DNA from: Dehalococcoidales bacterium
Lineage (GTDB): Bacteria > Chloroflexota > Dehalococcoidia > Dehalococcoidales > UBA2162
Assembly: GCA_030648675.1 (NCBI GenBank)
Contig: JAUSGV010000077.1
Coordinates: 1 to 7,423, forward strand
Reading direction: 5' to 3'
Length of the DNA stretch: 7,423 nt
Shown: positions 1 through 5,833 of the stretch, piece by piece
Layout of the letters: every line of letters starts with the position of its first letter
How positions within the stretch are numbered: position 1 is the stretch's first letter
Made by a program: the position numbers and the translations under genes
Notes under the pieces: generated by a model
The model's database searches: none
Told to the model about the DNA's origin: nothing
The model's input: the letters and a program-made list of their open reading frames with translations, nothing else

Positions 1-289
1 GAATTTCGACATTACGTTCCGCGATATTCAGCTTCAGGACTGTCTTACCCAACAATGTCTGGACGTTATTCTGCTCGTAAAAGTCAGCCGTACGGAAGAG
101 CATCTTTTCCAGGGGACGTTTGTCGGCCAGATATTTGGAAATAAGCGGCCGCGAGTAAGCTGGATAAGGCTCTTCGGAGACAAGGGTTATTGCCCCCGTC
201 CGGTCCGCCGTGCGAATAGTTTCGGCGGCTCCAACGGCTCCCGCCGAGTTCCCAATAATCAGGTATTTCAAATTTGCTGTCTTGGCCAT
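1..289 (-). CDS. FAD-dependent pyridine nucleotide-disulphide oxidoreductase, N-terminal part (runs off window)
   Basis: Ninety-six residues are visible, starting at ATG 287-289; the rest lies beyond base 1. Residues 9-26 read YLIIGNSAGAVGAAETIR, the strand-turn-helix of an FAD-binding Rossmann fold in the GxSAGxxGAxE form. It is followed by ITLVSEEPYPAYSRPLIS, where the acidic residues after the second strand fit FAD ribose binding and the Y-SRP-L-S run is typical of NirB-like/NADH:ferredoxin-type reductases. Members of this family move electrons between NAD(P)H and a ferredoxin or rubredoxin partner in the cytoplasm, and the four-cluster ferredoxin two genes upstream is the obvious candidate partner (inference). 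A GGAGA ribosome site lies about 5 bases before the ATG. The gap from the hisH stop is 33 bases with no terminator seen, so it is probably the third gene of the unit. The substrate cannot be assigned from this fragment. Confidence 0.85.
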   Translation of the reverse strand, partial: MAKTANLKYLIIGNSAGAVGAAETIRTADRTGAITLVSEEPYPAYSRPLISKYLADKRPLEKMLFRTADFYEQNNVQTLLGKTVLKLNIAERNVEI

Positions 290-322
290 CGTATTCTCCA
301 CATATTTGCCTGGTTCTTTCTT

Positions 323-943
323 TTACTTAACTAAAGAGATGAAGTTGGCAAAAACTTTGAGTCCCAGTTCGCCGCTCTTTTCGGGGTGAAACTGGGTGGC
401 GACAATATTACCGCGGGCAATAACACTGCTCATGGTGACGCCGTATCCGGTCTGACCGGCTATAAGCGATTTGTCTTCGGGGTCAGCATAGTAGCTGTGG
501 ACGAAGTAGAAGTTGGCGTTATCCGGAATACCGTAAAACAAGGGGTGATCAACCGTTTTTTTTACCTGATTCCAACCCATGTGCGGGATTTTCACCTGCC
601 CCGGAAGCCTCTTCACTTTTCCCGAGAATATGCCAAGGCACTTTTGCCCGCCATCCTCTTCCGTGGTCGAGAACAGAACCTGTAAGCCCAGACAGATGCC
701 GAGGAAAGGACGGTTTTCGGCAATTACATCGCGAATCGCGCTATCCATTCCCTGAGCCTGTAATGCCGTCATGCAGGCTGCGGCAGCCCCCACCCCAGGC
801 AGAATAACCGCCTTAGCCCTGGCAATATCCGCGGCACGGCTGGTGACGTTAGGCTGATTACCTAACCGGCTGATCGCATTAACTACGCTGCGCAGGTTAC
901 CCGCACCGTAGTCGATTATGGCAATATCTTTTCGCCCCGCCAT
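323..943 (-). CDS. hisH: Imidazole glycerol phosphate synthase subunit HisH (class I glutamine amidotransferase)
   Basis: The 206-residue length is normal for HisH. In histidine synthesis HisH hydrolyses glutamine and channels ammonia to HisF, giving imidazole glycerol phosphate and AICAR. Hallmarks are all present: IIDYGAGNLRSV near residue 9, LPGVGA near 48, the nucleophile elbow GICLG with Cys84, GWNQV near 123, YFVHSYY near 146, and ATQFHPEKSG holding catalytic His186 and Glu188. Nothing indicates inactivation. The start is ATG 941-943, preceded by a GGGGG ribosome site 5 bases away and only 14 bases after the ferredoxin stop. A few residues (AGRKD) precede the usual HisH N-terminus. The setting is unusual: there is no hisF, hisA or other his gene in the window, and it sits between a ferredoxin and an FAD oxidoreductase. 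It is most likely a true HisH in an odd operon. A HisH-like glutaminase serving another acceptor is possible but less supported. Confidence 0.9.
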   Translation of the reverse strand: MAGRKDIAIIDYGAGNLRSVVNAISRLGNQPNVTSRAADIARAKAVILPGVGAAAACMTALQAQGMDSAIRDVIAENRPFLGICLGLQVLFSTTEEDGGQKCLGIFSGKVKRLPGQVKIPHMGWNQVKKTVDHPLFYGIPDNANFYFVHSYYADPEDKSLIAGQTGYGVTMSSVIARGNIVATQFHPEKSGELGLKVFANFISLVK

Positions 944-957
944 AAAAACCCCCGAAC

Positions 958-1404
958 CTAATTGCCCGTATCCGATTCGATAAGGACAAGAGCCTCATTG
1001 GGGCAGTTTGCCACGCAGGCAGGGGTATCGAGACCGTGACAAAGATCGCATTTAATCTGCCGATGGTGTTCCTTATCCTGCTGAATTGCCCCCAGGGGGC
1101 ATACCAGCATACACGTCCAACAGCCGACGCATTTTTCCTCGTCAACGACCACTCTACCGGTTACCTGGTCTTTATGTATCGCGCCCGTAAGACAAGCGGT
1201 CATGCAACCCGGTTCATCGCAATGACGGCAGCGCAACGAAAACGATACCGGCCGATTCTCTTCGATACGCAGTCTGGACATCGGCAGCTTTTTCTGCCGA
1301 TAAGCCTTTATCATGTCGTGCTCCGGTGAATGGGCCACCCGGCAATAAACTTCGCAAAGGTGGCAAGCGATACAAACCTCTTCCTTAATTCGGATCGTCT
1401 TCAT
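958..1404 (-). CDS. CooF-like ferredoxin with four [4Fe-4S] cluster motifs
   Basis: This 148-residue cytoplasmic electron carrier has no signal peptide or membrane segment. Sixteen cysteines fall in four sets: C11/C14/C17/C21, C59/C62/C67/C71, C92/C95/C98/C102 and C119/C122/C130/C134. They predict four [4Fe-4S] clusters in the arrangement of the CooF/HydN/DmsB-like iron-sulphur subunits. Phrases such as CIACHLCEVYC, SLRCRHCDEPGC, KCVGCWTCMLVCPLGAI and PACVANCPNEAL are typical. In known relatives such a protein passes electrons between a metalloenzyme (for example CO dehydrogenase) and an NAD(P)H-dependent flavoprotein or hydrogenase. Here the flavoprotein is encoded two genes downstream, but no CODH or hydrogenase gene is visible, so its donor is unknown. 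It is the first gene of its unit: the start ATG 1402-1404 has a GGGGG ribosome site at 1413-1417 (8-base spacing), and a strong promoter lies about 55 bases upstream. HisH follows after 14 bases. Confidence 0.9.
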   Translation of the reverse strand: MKTIRIKEEVCIACHLCEVYCRVAHSPEHDMIKAYRQKKLPMSRLRIEENRPVSFSLRCRHCDEPGCMTACLTGAIHKDQVTGRVVVDEEKCVGCWTCMLVCPLGAIQQDKEHHRQIKCDLCHGLDTPACVANCPNEALVLIESDTGN

Positions 1405-1422
1405 TAAATCAACCCCCGTGCG

Positions 1423-1442
1423 AGCGGAAATCTACTTCCGCT
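1423..1442 (-). promoter_or_regulatory. Inverted repeat just downstream of the predicted transcription start (operator or leader hairpin)
   Basis: The arms AGCGGAA (1423-1429) and TTCCGCT (1436-1442) are perfectly complementary over 7 bp around a 6-base centre. The element lies at about +8 to +28 relative to the start predicted from the -10 box, and ends 18 bases before the ferredoxin ATG, clear of the ribosome site. As DNA it could be a repressor operator of 20 bp. As RNA it would be a short leader hairpin near the 5' end. The sequence alone does not decide between these. No U-run follows, so it is not a terminator. Confidence 0.5.
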
Positions 1443-1456
1443 TATAAAGAAGGATA

Positions 1457-1485
1457 AATATAGCATATCGGGTTACTGTTGTCAA
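1457..1485 (-). promoter_or_regulatory. Sigma-70-type promoter of the ferredoxin-hisH-oxidoreductase unit
   Basis: On the minus strand a perfect -35 box TTGACA (1480-1485) is separated by exactly 17 bases from a -10 box TATATT (1457-1462), one mismatch from consensus. Transcription should start near base 1450, leaving a leader of about 45 bases before the ferredoxin ATG. Both boxes lie in a non-coding gap and point to the gene immediately downstream. No direct evidence of use is available. Confidence 0.8.
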
Positions 1486-1535
1486 AATTATCACGGTCGT
1501 TAGCCCCGGAATTCAGATCCCGCGCTAAACGCAAC

Positions 1536-1568
1536 TAACCGGCAATTATTAGGCGTATTTTGCCGTTA
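1536..1568 (-). repeat. Imperfect inverted repeat after the response regulator gene, possible weak transcript end
   Basis: The arms TAAC and GGCAA (1536-1539, 1541-1545) pair with TTGCC and GTTA (1560-1564, 1565-1568), giving a 9-bp stem with one bulged base (1540) and a 14-base loop. It begins 17 bases past the stop of the response regulator. It is the only hairpin I found between the two units, but no U-tract follows on the minus strand, so it is not a convincing intrinsic terminator. It may be a 3' processing or stabilising structure. Confidence 0.3.
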
Positions 1569-1584
1569 AATACTCCGGCTACGA

Positions 1585-2226
1585 TTACATAACGACCAGG
1601 CCTTTATGCATGGCGTATTTGATCAATTCTGTACGATTATGAATGTCGAGCTTCTGCATAATCTTGGTCCGATGCCCAAGCGCTGTTTTAAGACTGATGG
1701 AAAGCAAATCGGCGATCTCCTGGCTGGTACGGCCCTCTGCAATAAGTTTAAGAATCTCTCTCTCCCGGCTCGTTAACTGATCGTAGGGCTCCTCCGTTGC
1801 CTGGCGCAGGTAGTCTTTAATCAACGCCGCTGCGGCTGATGGATACAAGAACGATTCGCCTCGATTAAGCGCCCTTATCGCCGTTCCCAATTCCGAGCCT
1901 GCAGCTTTTTTCGGTAAATAGCCGTCAGCACCAGCTTTTATCGCCGAAAAGACGTATTCCCTATTTTCATATTGAGTCAATGCCAGCACTTTAATTTTCG
2001 GATACTTCTTTTTTAAGCGCCGGGTCGCCTCCATACCATCCATATTAGGCATAGCGATATCCATGACCACTACGTCCGGCTGCAATTCCTGAACCCGCTC
2101 TAATGCCTCCCTGCCGTCCGCAGCTTCGCCTATAACTTCCATGTCGCCGCTCAACTTTAGTATAGCCCGAATACCATCCCGCATTAATGCATGATCGTCG
2201 ACTACCAGAATTTTAATCTTTTCCAT
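1585..2226 (-). CDS. NarL/FixJ-family response regulator (receiver plus LuxR-type HTH)
   Basis: This is a 213-residue transcription factor. The receiver domain (about residues 3-120) shows the acidic pair D10/D11, the phosphoacceptor D56 in VVMDIAMPNMDG, T84 and K106, so phosphorylation chemistry is intact. The C-terminal LuxR/GerE helix-turn-helix spans about 150-210, with LTSREREILKLIAEG then the recognition region SISLKTALGHRTKI. In that region the usual KTV..HR pattern reads KTALGHR, a mild deviation. Phosphorylation by the kinase encoded just upstream should promote dimerisation and DNA binding; the targets are unknown. The start ATG 2224-2226 lies inside the kinase gene (14-base overlap), with an AAAGGGAG ribosome site at 2233-2240 and 6-base spacing, so the two proteins are translationally coupled. 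It is the last gene of the cytochrome maturation unit, which makes control of cytochrome, haem or respiratory genes a reasonable guess but not shown. Confidence 0.92.
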   Translation of the reverse strand: MEKIKILVVDDHALMRDGIRAILKLSGDMEVIGEAADGREALERVQELQPDVVVMDIAMPNMDGMEATRRLKKKYPKIKVLALTQYENREYVFSAIKAGADGYLPKKAAGSELGTAIRALNRGESFLYPSAAAALIKDYLRQATEEPYDQLTSREREILKLIAEGRTSQEIADLLSISLKTALGHRTKIMQKLDIHNRTELIKYAMHKGLVVM

Positions 2227-3472
2227 CAGCTTCTCCCTTTATTGGAATATCGATATCTATCGTGGTACCTCCACCTCCGGGGTGGGTATCGATACGAATC
2301 GTACCATTTATGAGCTCAATCCGCTCCCGCATTCCCAGCAAACCCAATCCTCGCGGACGTTTCGTTGAAGTGACGGCCTCGTTAACGTCGAACCCACATC
2401 CATTATCGCTGATGCGAACGGTGATTCTGCCAGGATGAAAAAAGAGTACGACCGCAACATTATCAGCGCTGGCATGCCGCGTAATGTTAGCCACAATTTC
2501 CTGAACCACGCGAAACAACTCGGTCTCAACTTTCGCAGGTAATCGTCTTTCTCGCCCTTTCAATTTAAAAGCTACTTTAACACCAACGTCTCCCAGCGAG
2601 CTTTCTACCAACCACCTGGTTGCCGCTACCAACCCCAAATCGTCAAGTAATGTGGGACGAAGCTGATAAATCAGCTTATGGGTTCTTTCCAGGATGCTGG
2701 TCGACAAAATCTGGGATTTCTTTATAATGGACTTAACTTCGTCGGTATCCTCAGGCAGCATACGGGCAGCAACTTCTAGATTAGCGCTTAAACTGGCAAG
2801 AACCTGGCTGGTTTCGTCATGCAACTCGCGAGCTATACGTCGCCGCTCTTCCTCCTGAATCGCGAATGTTTCATGCAGTAGTTCCTGCCTGACCTTATCC
2901 TCCCTTACCTTTTGATGCAGTCTGACGTTCTCGATAGCAGCCGCGATCTGCCGGCCGATGCCTTCCAGCAAACGCACCTCTTCAATGGAGAACCCCCGGC
3001 GGCGGCGGCTGGCAATATTCAGAGCCCCAAAGACTTTACCCTCGGTGCTAAGCGGTACACTGATGAAAGCCCGCAGTTTGTCCCTCTTAGCAAAATCGGG
3101 GCGCAACACGCGAGGATCAGCAAGCATATCTTCAGTCATCTGAGACTGTCCGGTTTGAACGACTTTCCCGGCGAAGCCTTCCCCCACCTTGGGACATAAA
3201 GAAGCCACATGCTGAGATCTGAATCCACGAAATACACGAAGGACCAGCTTATTGGTCTTTTCGTCGAGTAGCATAATGCCGCCAAAATCCTGGCACATTA
3301 TTTCCAGCGTCTTGTCGAGTGCTCTACCCAAAGCCTCATCTAAATCCGCCAGATCAGGAACTCCAGCTAACACCTCGGAGACCGCAAGAAATGCCGCAAG
3401 CTCTCTGGTCTTTTGTTCGAGCTCGCCATAGGGAACCTTGGCTTCAGCGTTTTCCACGCTTGTTTTTCTCAT
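2213..3472 (-). CDS. Soluble GAF-domain sensor histidine kinase (NarX/DegS-type HisKA_3)
   Basis: This 419-residue protein has no signal peptide or membrane segment and is therefore cytoplasmic. A short N-terminal helix leads into a GAF domain (about 40-182), recognised by FGGIMLLDE, VGEGFAGKVVQTGQ and AFISVPLSTEGKVFGALNI. A coiled linker (about 183-210) joins it to the HisKA_3 dimerisation domain with EEERRRIARELHDE, where His218 is the phosphoacceptor. The ATP-binding domain has its N box near Asn329 (VVQEIVANITRHA), DNGCGF at 356-361, GLGLLGMRER at 375-384 and the Gly-rich GGGGTT at 399-404. The GAF domain should sense a small ligand or redox state. It carries Cys60 and a Cys93-Pro94 dipeptide with His88 nearby, of uncertain meaning. 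It starts 16 bases after the ccmD-like stop, with AGGGA before ATG 3470-3472. Its partner regulator overlaps its 3' end by 14 bases. The signal is unknown. Confidence 0.92.
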   Translation of the reverse strand: MRKTSVENAEAKVPYGELEQKTRELAAFLAVSEVLAGVPDLADLDEALGRALDKTLEIMCQDFGGIMLLDEKTNKLVLRVFRGFRSQHVASLCPKVGEGFAGKVVQTGQSQMTEDMLADPRVLRPDFAKRDKLRAFISVPLSTEGKVFGALNIASRRRRGFSIEEVRLLEGIGRQIAAAIENVRLHQKVREDKVRQELLHETFAIQEEERRRIARELHDETSQVLASLSANLEVAARMLPEDTDEVKSIIKKSQILSTSILERTHKLIYQLRPTLLDDLGLVAATRWLVESSLGDVGVKVAFKLKGRERRLPAKVETELFRVVQEIVANITRHASADNVAVVLFFHPGRITVRISDNGCGFDVNEAVTSTKRPRGLGLLGMRERIELINGTIRIDTHPGGGGTTIDIDIPIKGEADGKD

Positions 3473-3488
3473 CAGTCCCTGGCCCGGT

Positions 3489-3638
3489 CTATTTTATCGT
3501 TTTTTCCTTTAGCCCCAGTTTTAGAGCTTCAATTTCTTTTTTAAGTTTCGCCTGCCTGGCAGACAAAAACAGCACGTATATAAAAACTACGGCCCATACC
3601 GTCACGAATGCTGCCAGCAAATAGCCCCCGTTTTCCAT
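3489..3638 (-). CDS. ccmD: CcmD-like small membrane protein
   Basis: This is a 49-residue gene. The predicted protein begins MENGGYLLAAFVTVWAVVFI, has one membrane segment (about residues 6-26) with an aromatic-rich start, and ends in a Lys/Arg/Glu-rich cytoplasmic helix (ARQAKLKKEIEALK, then LGLKEKTIK). That size and layout, with the N-terminal GGY, match CcmD, the small protein that holds CcmC with CcmE and helps release haem-loaded CcmE from the CcmABC complex. Position supports the call: it directly follows ccmC. The start ATG 3636-3638 has an AAGGGAG ribosome site at 3649-3655. The 75-base gap after ccmC and 16-base gap before the kinase are consistent with one transcript. CcmD proteins are poorly conserved, so identity rests on size, topology and neighbours rather than on diagnostic residues. 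Confidence 0.72.
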   Translation of the reverse strand: MENGGYLLAAFVTVWAVVFIYVLFLSARQAKLKKEIEALKLGLKEKTIK

Positions 3639-3713
3639 TTTCGTCTGTCTCCCTTATCGATTTCTGGATCGTTCGTTCAATTTTCCCGGTCGCTCTACTC
3701 TCTACTGAGAAAG

Positions 3714-4385
3714 TTATTGGATTAAATCTTCGTCCTTTAGCATTCTCAGGGTTGCCTCATCGTTCCGCTGGGATACTCGAAACGCGAGCAAAGCGAAATA
3801 AAGTAACGTAAACGCAATAATGCTCATTCCGAGGGTGAACCCCATCTTCGGATCAAGTCCTCCGGCTTGAAAGATCAACTCCGGCGGATGCATCCCGCCC
3901 CACAACGAAGTAGATAGAATAATAATGGGGATATCGGCCAGACCGACGATCGCCACGACCGAAGCGAACACAGCACCTCGATATTCTTCTGAGGCTAGAT
4001 TACGCACCAGGAAATAGGCAAGGAAAATAAACAATAATATCAACGACGACGTCAATCTGGGCGTTCCCCAATCCCACCATACCCCCCAGACCGGCTTGGC
4101 CCAGGTTGCACCGGTCGTGCAGGTGAGGAGCGTAAAAACTAACCCGATTTCTCCCGAAGCACGGGCCAGAGTATCCCACTTTTCGTTTTTCTTAGTTAAA
4201 AACAGGATACTGCTCACGGCCGTAATCACATAGGCCAACATAGCCAACCATGCCACCGGCACCATAAGATAGAAGATCCTCTGCACGATTCCCATCTGCT
4301 GTTCCGTAGGGACGTAAATAAAAACGAGATAGAGAGCCACCACCATAAAGACAAAAGCTGATATGGTCAGGGCGTTTCTTTTCAT
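3714..4385 (-). CDS. ccmC: Haem-handling cytochrome c maturation protein CcmC (divergent)
   Basis: This is a 223-residue membrane protein with about six hydrophobic segments (roughly 8-25, 40-62, 79-97, 112-128, 138-160, 182-203). CcmC belongs to the WWD haem-handling family; it binds haem and loads it onto CcmE. The tryptophan-rich motif between segments is visible (WGVWWDWGTPRLT, 100-112), followed by SLILLFIF. The second conserved haem-ligand His appears as His166 in SLWGGMHPPE. Two points are odd. In the segment IFYLMVPVAW the first ligand position, His in well-studied CcmC proteins (IFYxHVP), is Met41. The WWD motif also reads W-D-W-G-T-P-R where W-x-W-D-x-R is usual. The start ATG 4383-4385 has GAGGGAG at 4389-4395. 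Its neighbours ccmB (30 bases upstream) and the ccmD-like gene support the assignment over other members of the CcmF/CcsA superfamily. Confidence 0.88.
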   Translation of the reverse strand: MKRNALTISAFVFMVVALYLVFIYVPTEQQMGIVQRIFYLMVPVAWLAMLAYVITAVSSILFLTKKNEKWDTLARASGEIGLVFTLLTCTTGATWAKPVWGVWWDWGTPRLTSSLILLFIFLAYFLVRNLASEEYRGAVFASVVAIVGLADIPIIILSTSLWGGMHPPELIFQAGGLDPKMGFTLGMSIIAFTLLYFALLAFRVSQRNDEATLRMLKDEDLIQ

Positions 4386-4397
4386 AATCTCCCTCTT

Positions 4398-4415
4398 AGG
4401 TTTTACCGGAAACCT
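4398..4415 (-). repeat. Small inverted repeat between ccmB and ccmC
   Basis: The arms AGGTTT (4398-4403) and AAACCT (4410-4415) are perfect 6-bp complements around a 6-base centre. The element starts at the base after the ccmB stop codon and ends before the ccmC ribosome site. There is no U-tract, so it is not a terminator. It could be a weak intercistronic hairpin affecting stability or ccmC translation, or chance. Confidence 0.3.
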
Positions 4416-5087
4416 CTATTCTACAATAACGAAGTCGAAAGTCAAAAATGATACGACCGTTAAAATAACGTCGAAAGCGAGGATTATCTGAAGCCACGAG
4501 CTCATATCGCTCCACGACCCATGTGCCAAAGCTAGTTCAGAGGCTTTGACGGCGCCGATGATTATCGGAATGACGATCGGCAGAAACAAGATAGGCAGTA
4601 CCATTTCCCGTGCTTTCGTGTTAACGGCGAGAGCGGAGAACAGTGTGCCTACTGAAACAAAACCGATGGTCGTAAGCAAAGTAACGACTATGATTTGAAC
4701 GGAAATAACGGGAATGTTAAATAGGACGGCAAAGACGGGTAGTGCGATGGCTTCTATGATCAGCATAAACAGCAAGCTGCTCAATGCCTTTCCCGCATAT
4801 ATCGCCTCGCGGCTCACAGGGCAGACCATCAGACCTTCAAGACAACCGTTTTCTTTTTCGGAAATAAAAGAGCGGTTAAGACTTAGCATGCCGGCAAAAA
4901 CGAACGTGGTCCACAGCATTCCGGGAGCGACGGAACCTATCTTTTCCGGGTCGGCGCCAAAGGCGAAATTGAAAATGACGATAACTAAAACCGTGAAGAC
5001 CAAAACCGAGGAAATAATTTCCCGGCTGCGCAGCTCGGAAACTGCGTCCTTCCAGGCAATGGTCAGCACCTTTTGCCAGAATCTCAT
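4416..5087 (-). CDS. ccmB: Haem exporter-type ABC permease CcmB
   Basis: This 223-residue inner-membrane protein has six predicted segments (about 23-43, 53-73, 100-125, 128-155, 161-182, 197-220). CcmB is the membrane half of the CcmAB ABC transporter, which powers release of holo-CcmE from CcmC during system I cytochrome c maturation; it is no longer thought to move haem itself. Family features include the N-terminal amphipathic WQKVLTIAWKDAVSELR with the following RSREI. The cytoplasmic loop LNRSFISEKENGCLEGL leads into MVCPVSREAIYAGK (70-100), closely matching the CcmB pattern NRSF..E...G.LEGL...P..R..IY.GK. The length is normal. The start ATG 5085-5087 overlaps the ccmA stop by four bases (ATGA) and lacks a clear ribosome site of its own, implying translational coupling to ccmA. 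Both frames look intact. Confidence 0.93.
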   Translation of the reverse strand: MRFWQKVLTIAWKDAVSELRSREIISSVLVFTVLVIVIFNFAFGADPEKIGSVAPGMLWTTFVFAGMLSLNRSFISEKENGCLEGLMVCPVSREAIYAGKALSSLLFMLIIEAIALPVFAVLFNIPVISVQIIVVTLLTTIGFVSVGTLFSALAVNTKAREMVLPILFLPIVIPIIIGAVKASELALAHGSWSDMSSWLQIILAFDVILTVVSFLTFDFVIVE

Positions 5088-5824
5088 ACGCTCACGCTCG
5101 TACTATTCCGGTAGGTTGCTTGAAGATGAGCCAGATCGAGGGCTTCGCGGACCCCTTCGAAAACAATTTTTCCCCGGTTCAGAATAATGACGTTGTCACC
5201 AAGTTCAAGACCCCTTTCCAGGCTGTGCGTGACAAGAACTATCGTTCGTCTCCGCCCGGATTCATCAGGCATCGCGTTCCACAACAACGGAATCGCTTCC
5301 TGATCCAGTCCGGTCTCCGGTTCGTCCATAAGCACAATTGACGGCTTATGCAATAAAGCGCGGGCAATCGCAAACCTTTGCTGCATGCCCCTCGACAAAG
5401 TCGCCACTCGATCGTGCTGCCGGGCTGTCATCCCTACCAGGCTGACTATTTCGCGAATCCTCGTCTGGAGGTCCGGGACATCAAACATGCGGCCGTAAAA
5501 ATTAAGGTTCTCATAGCCGGTCAGGTTACCGTAAAGCAACGTCTGGTGCGTTATGATGCCGATGTTCTGTCTTATTTCCCAGGCATGCTTTTTAAGGTCC
5601 AATCCGTTTACCAGAATAGTGCCTGACGTGGGATTCATAACGGTGGATAAGATTTTCATGAGAGTAGTTTTTCCGGCGCCGTTCGGCCCGAAAATAACCA
5701 CGGATTTGCCTGATTCAATCTCGAGGTCGATGTCCCGCAGAGCGCGGCGGATTCCAAATGATTTAGTTAACCCCTGGATTTTGAAAGCCAGCGGACGGGT
5801 TGCCGCATCCTGTTCGTCCGCCAT
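5084..5824 (-). CDS. ccmA: Cytochrome c maturation ABC transporter ATPase CcmA
   Basis: This is a 246-residue cytoplasmic ATPase. The Walker A motif GPNGAGKTT lies at 46-54, the Q-loop Gln at 94, the signature LSRGMQQR at 143-150, Walker B with IVLMDEPETGLD at 163-174 (catalytic Glu168), and the switch His at 200. LSxGMxQR is the form of signature common in CcmA. It energises the CcmABCD complex, with CcmB as its membrane partner. The C-terminal tail after residue 215 is about 30 residues long, within the usual range. The start ATG 5822-5824 is 9 bases after the stop of the upstream membrane protein, with only a weak GTGGA ribosome site, again suggesting coupled translation. All catalytic residues are present. 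General ABC ATPases of other exporters look similar; the adjoining ccmB and ccmC make this CcmA. Confidence 0.93.
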   Translation of the reverse strand: MADEQDAATRPLAFKIQGLTKSFGIRRALRDIDLEIESGKSVVIFGPNGAGKTTLMKILSTVMNPTSGTILVNGLDLKKHAWEIRQNIGIITHQTLLYGNLTGYENLNFYGRMFDVPDLQTRIREIVSLVGMTARQHDRVATLSRGMQQRFAIARALLHKPSIVLMDEPETGLDQEAIPLLWNAMPDESGRRRTIVLVTHSLERGLELGDNVIILNRGKIVFEGVREALDLAHLQATYRNSTSVSV

Positions 5825-5833
5825 CGATTTCCA

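Noticed and set aside
386..685. Plus-strand open frame of 99 codons opposite hisH
   Set aside because: It lies wholly opposite an intact, clearly recognisable HisH and shows no protein family features.
897..1145. Minus-strand open frame overlapping the ferredoxin and hisH start
   Set aside because: It is out of frame with both genes, its composition is that of a frame shadow, and the ferredoxin cysteine pattern runs through the same bases.
1463..1500. FNR/CRP-like half-sites around the -35 region (TTGTC...TATCAC)
   Set aside because: The two halves do not match a TTGAT-N4-ATCAA or TGTGA-N6-TCACA palindrome closely enough to support a site.
3639..3713. Possible promoter before the ccmD-like gene (TTGAAC, 16-base spacer, GATAAG on the minus strand)
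   Set aside because: Both boxes are poor, and the putative -10 runs into the AAGGGAG ribosome site, leaving almost no leader. The genes are better explained as one operon.
3608..3811. Plus-strand open frame of 67 codons across the ccmC-ccmD gap
   Set aside because: It covers the antisense of the ccmC end and the ccmD start, with no ribosome site or recognisable features.
4714..5187. Plus-strand open frame of 157 codons opposite ccmB
   Set aside because: It is antisense to a well-matched CcmB and to the end of CcmA; length alone is not evidence.
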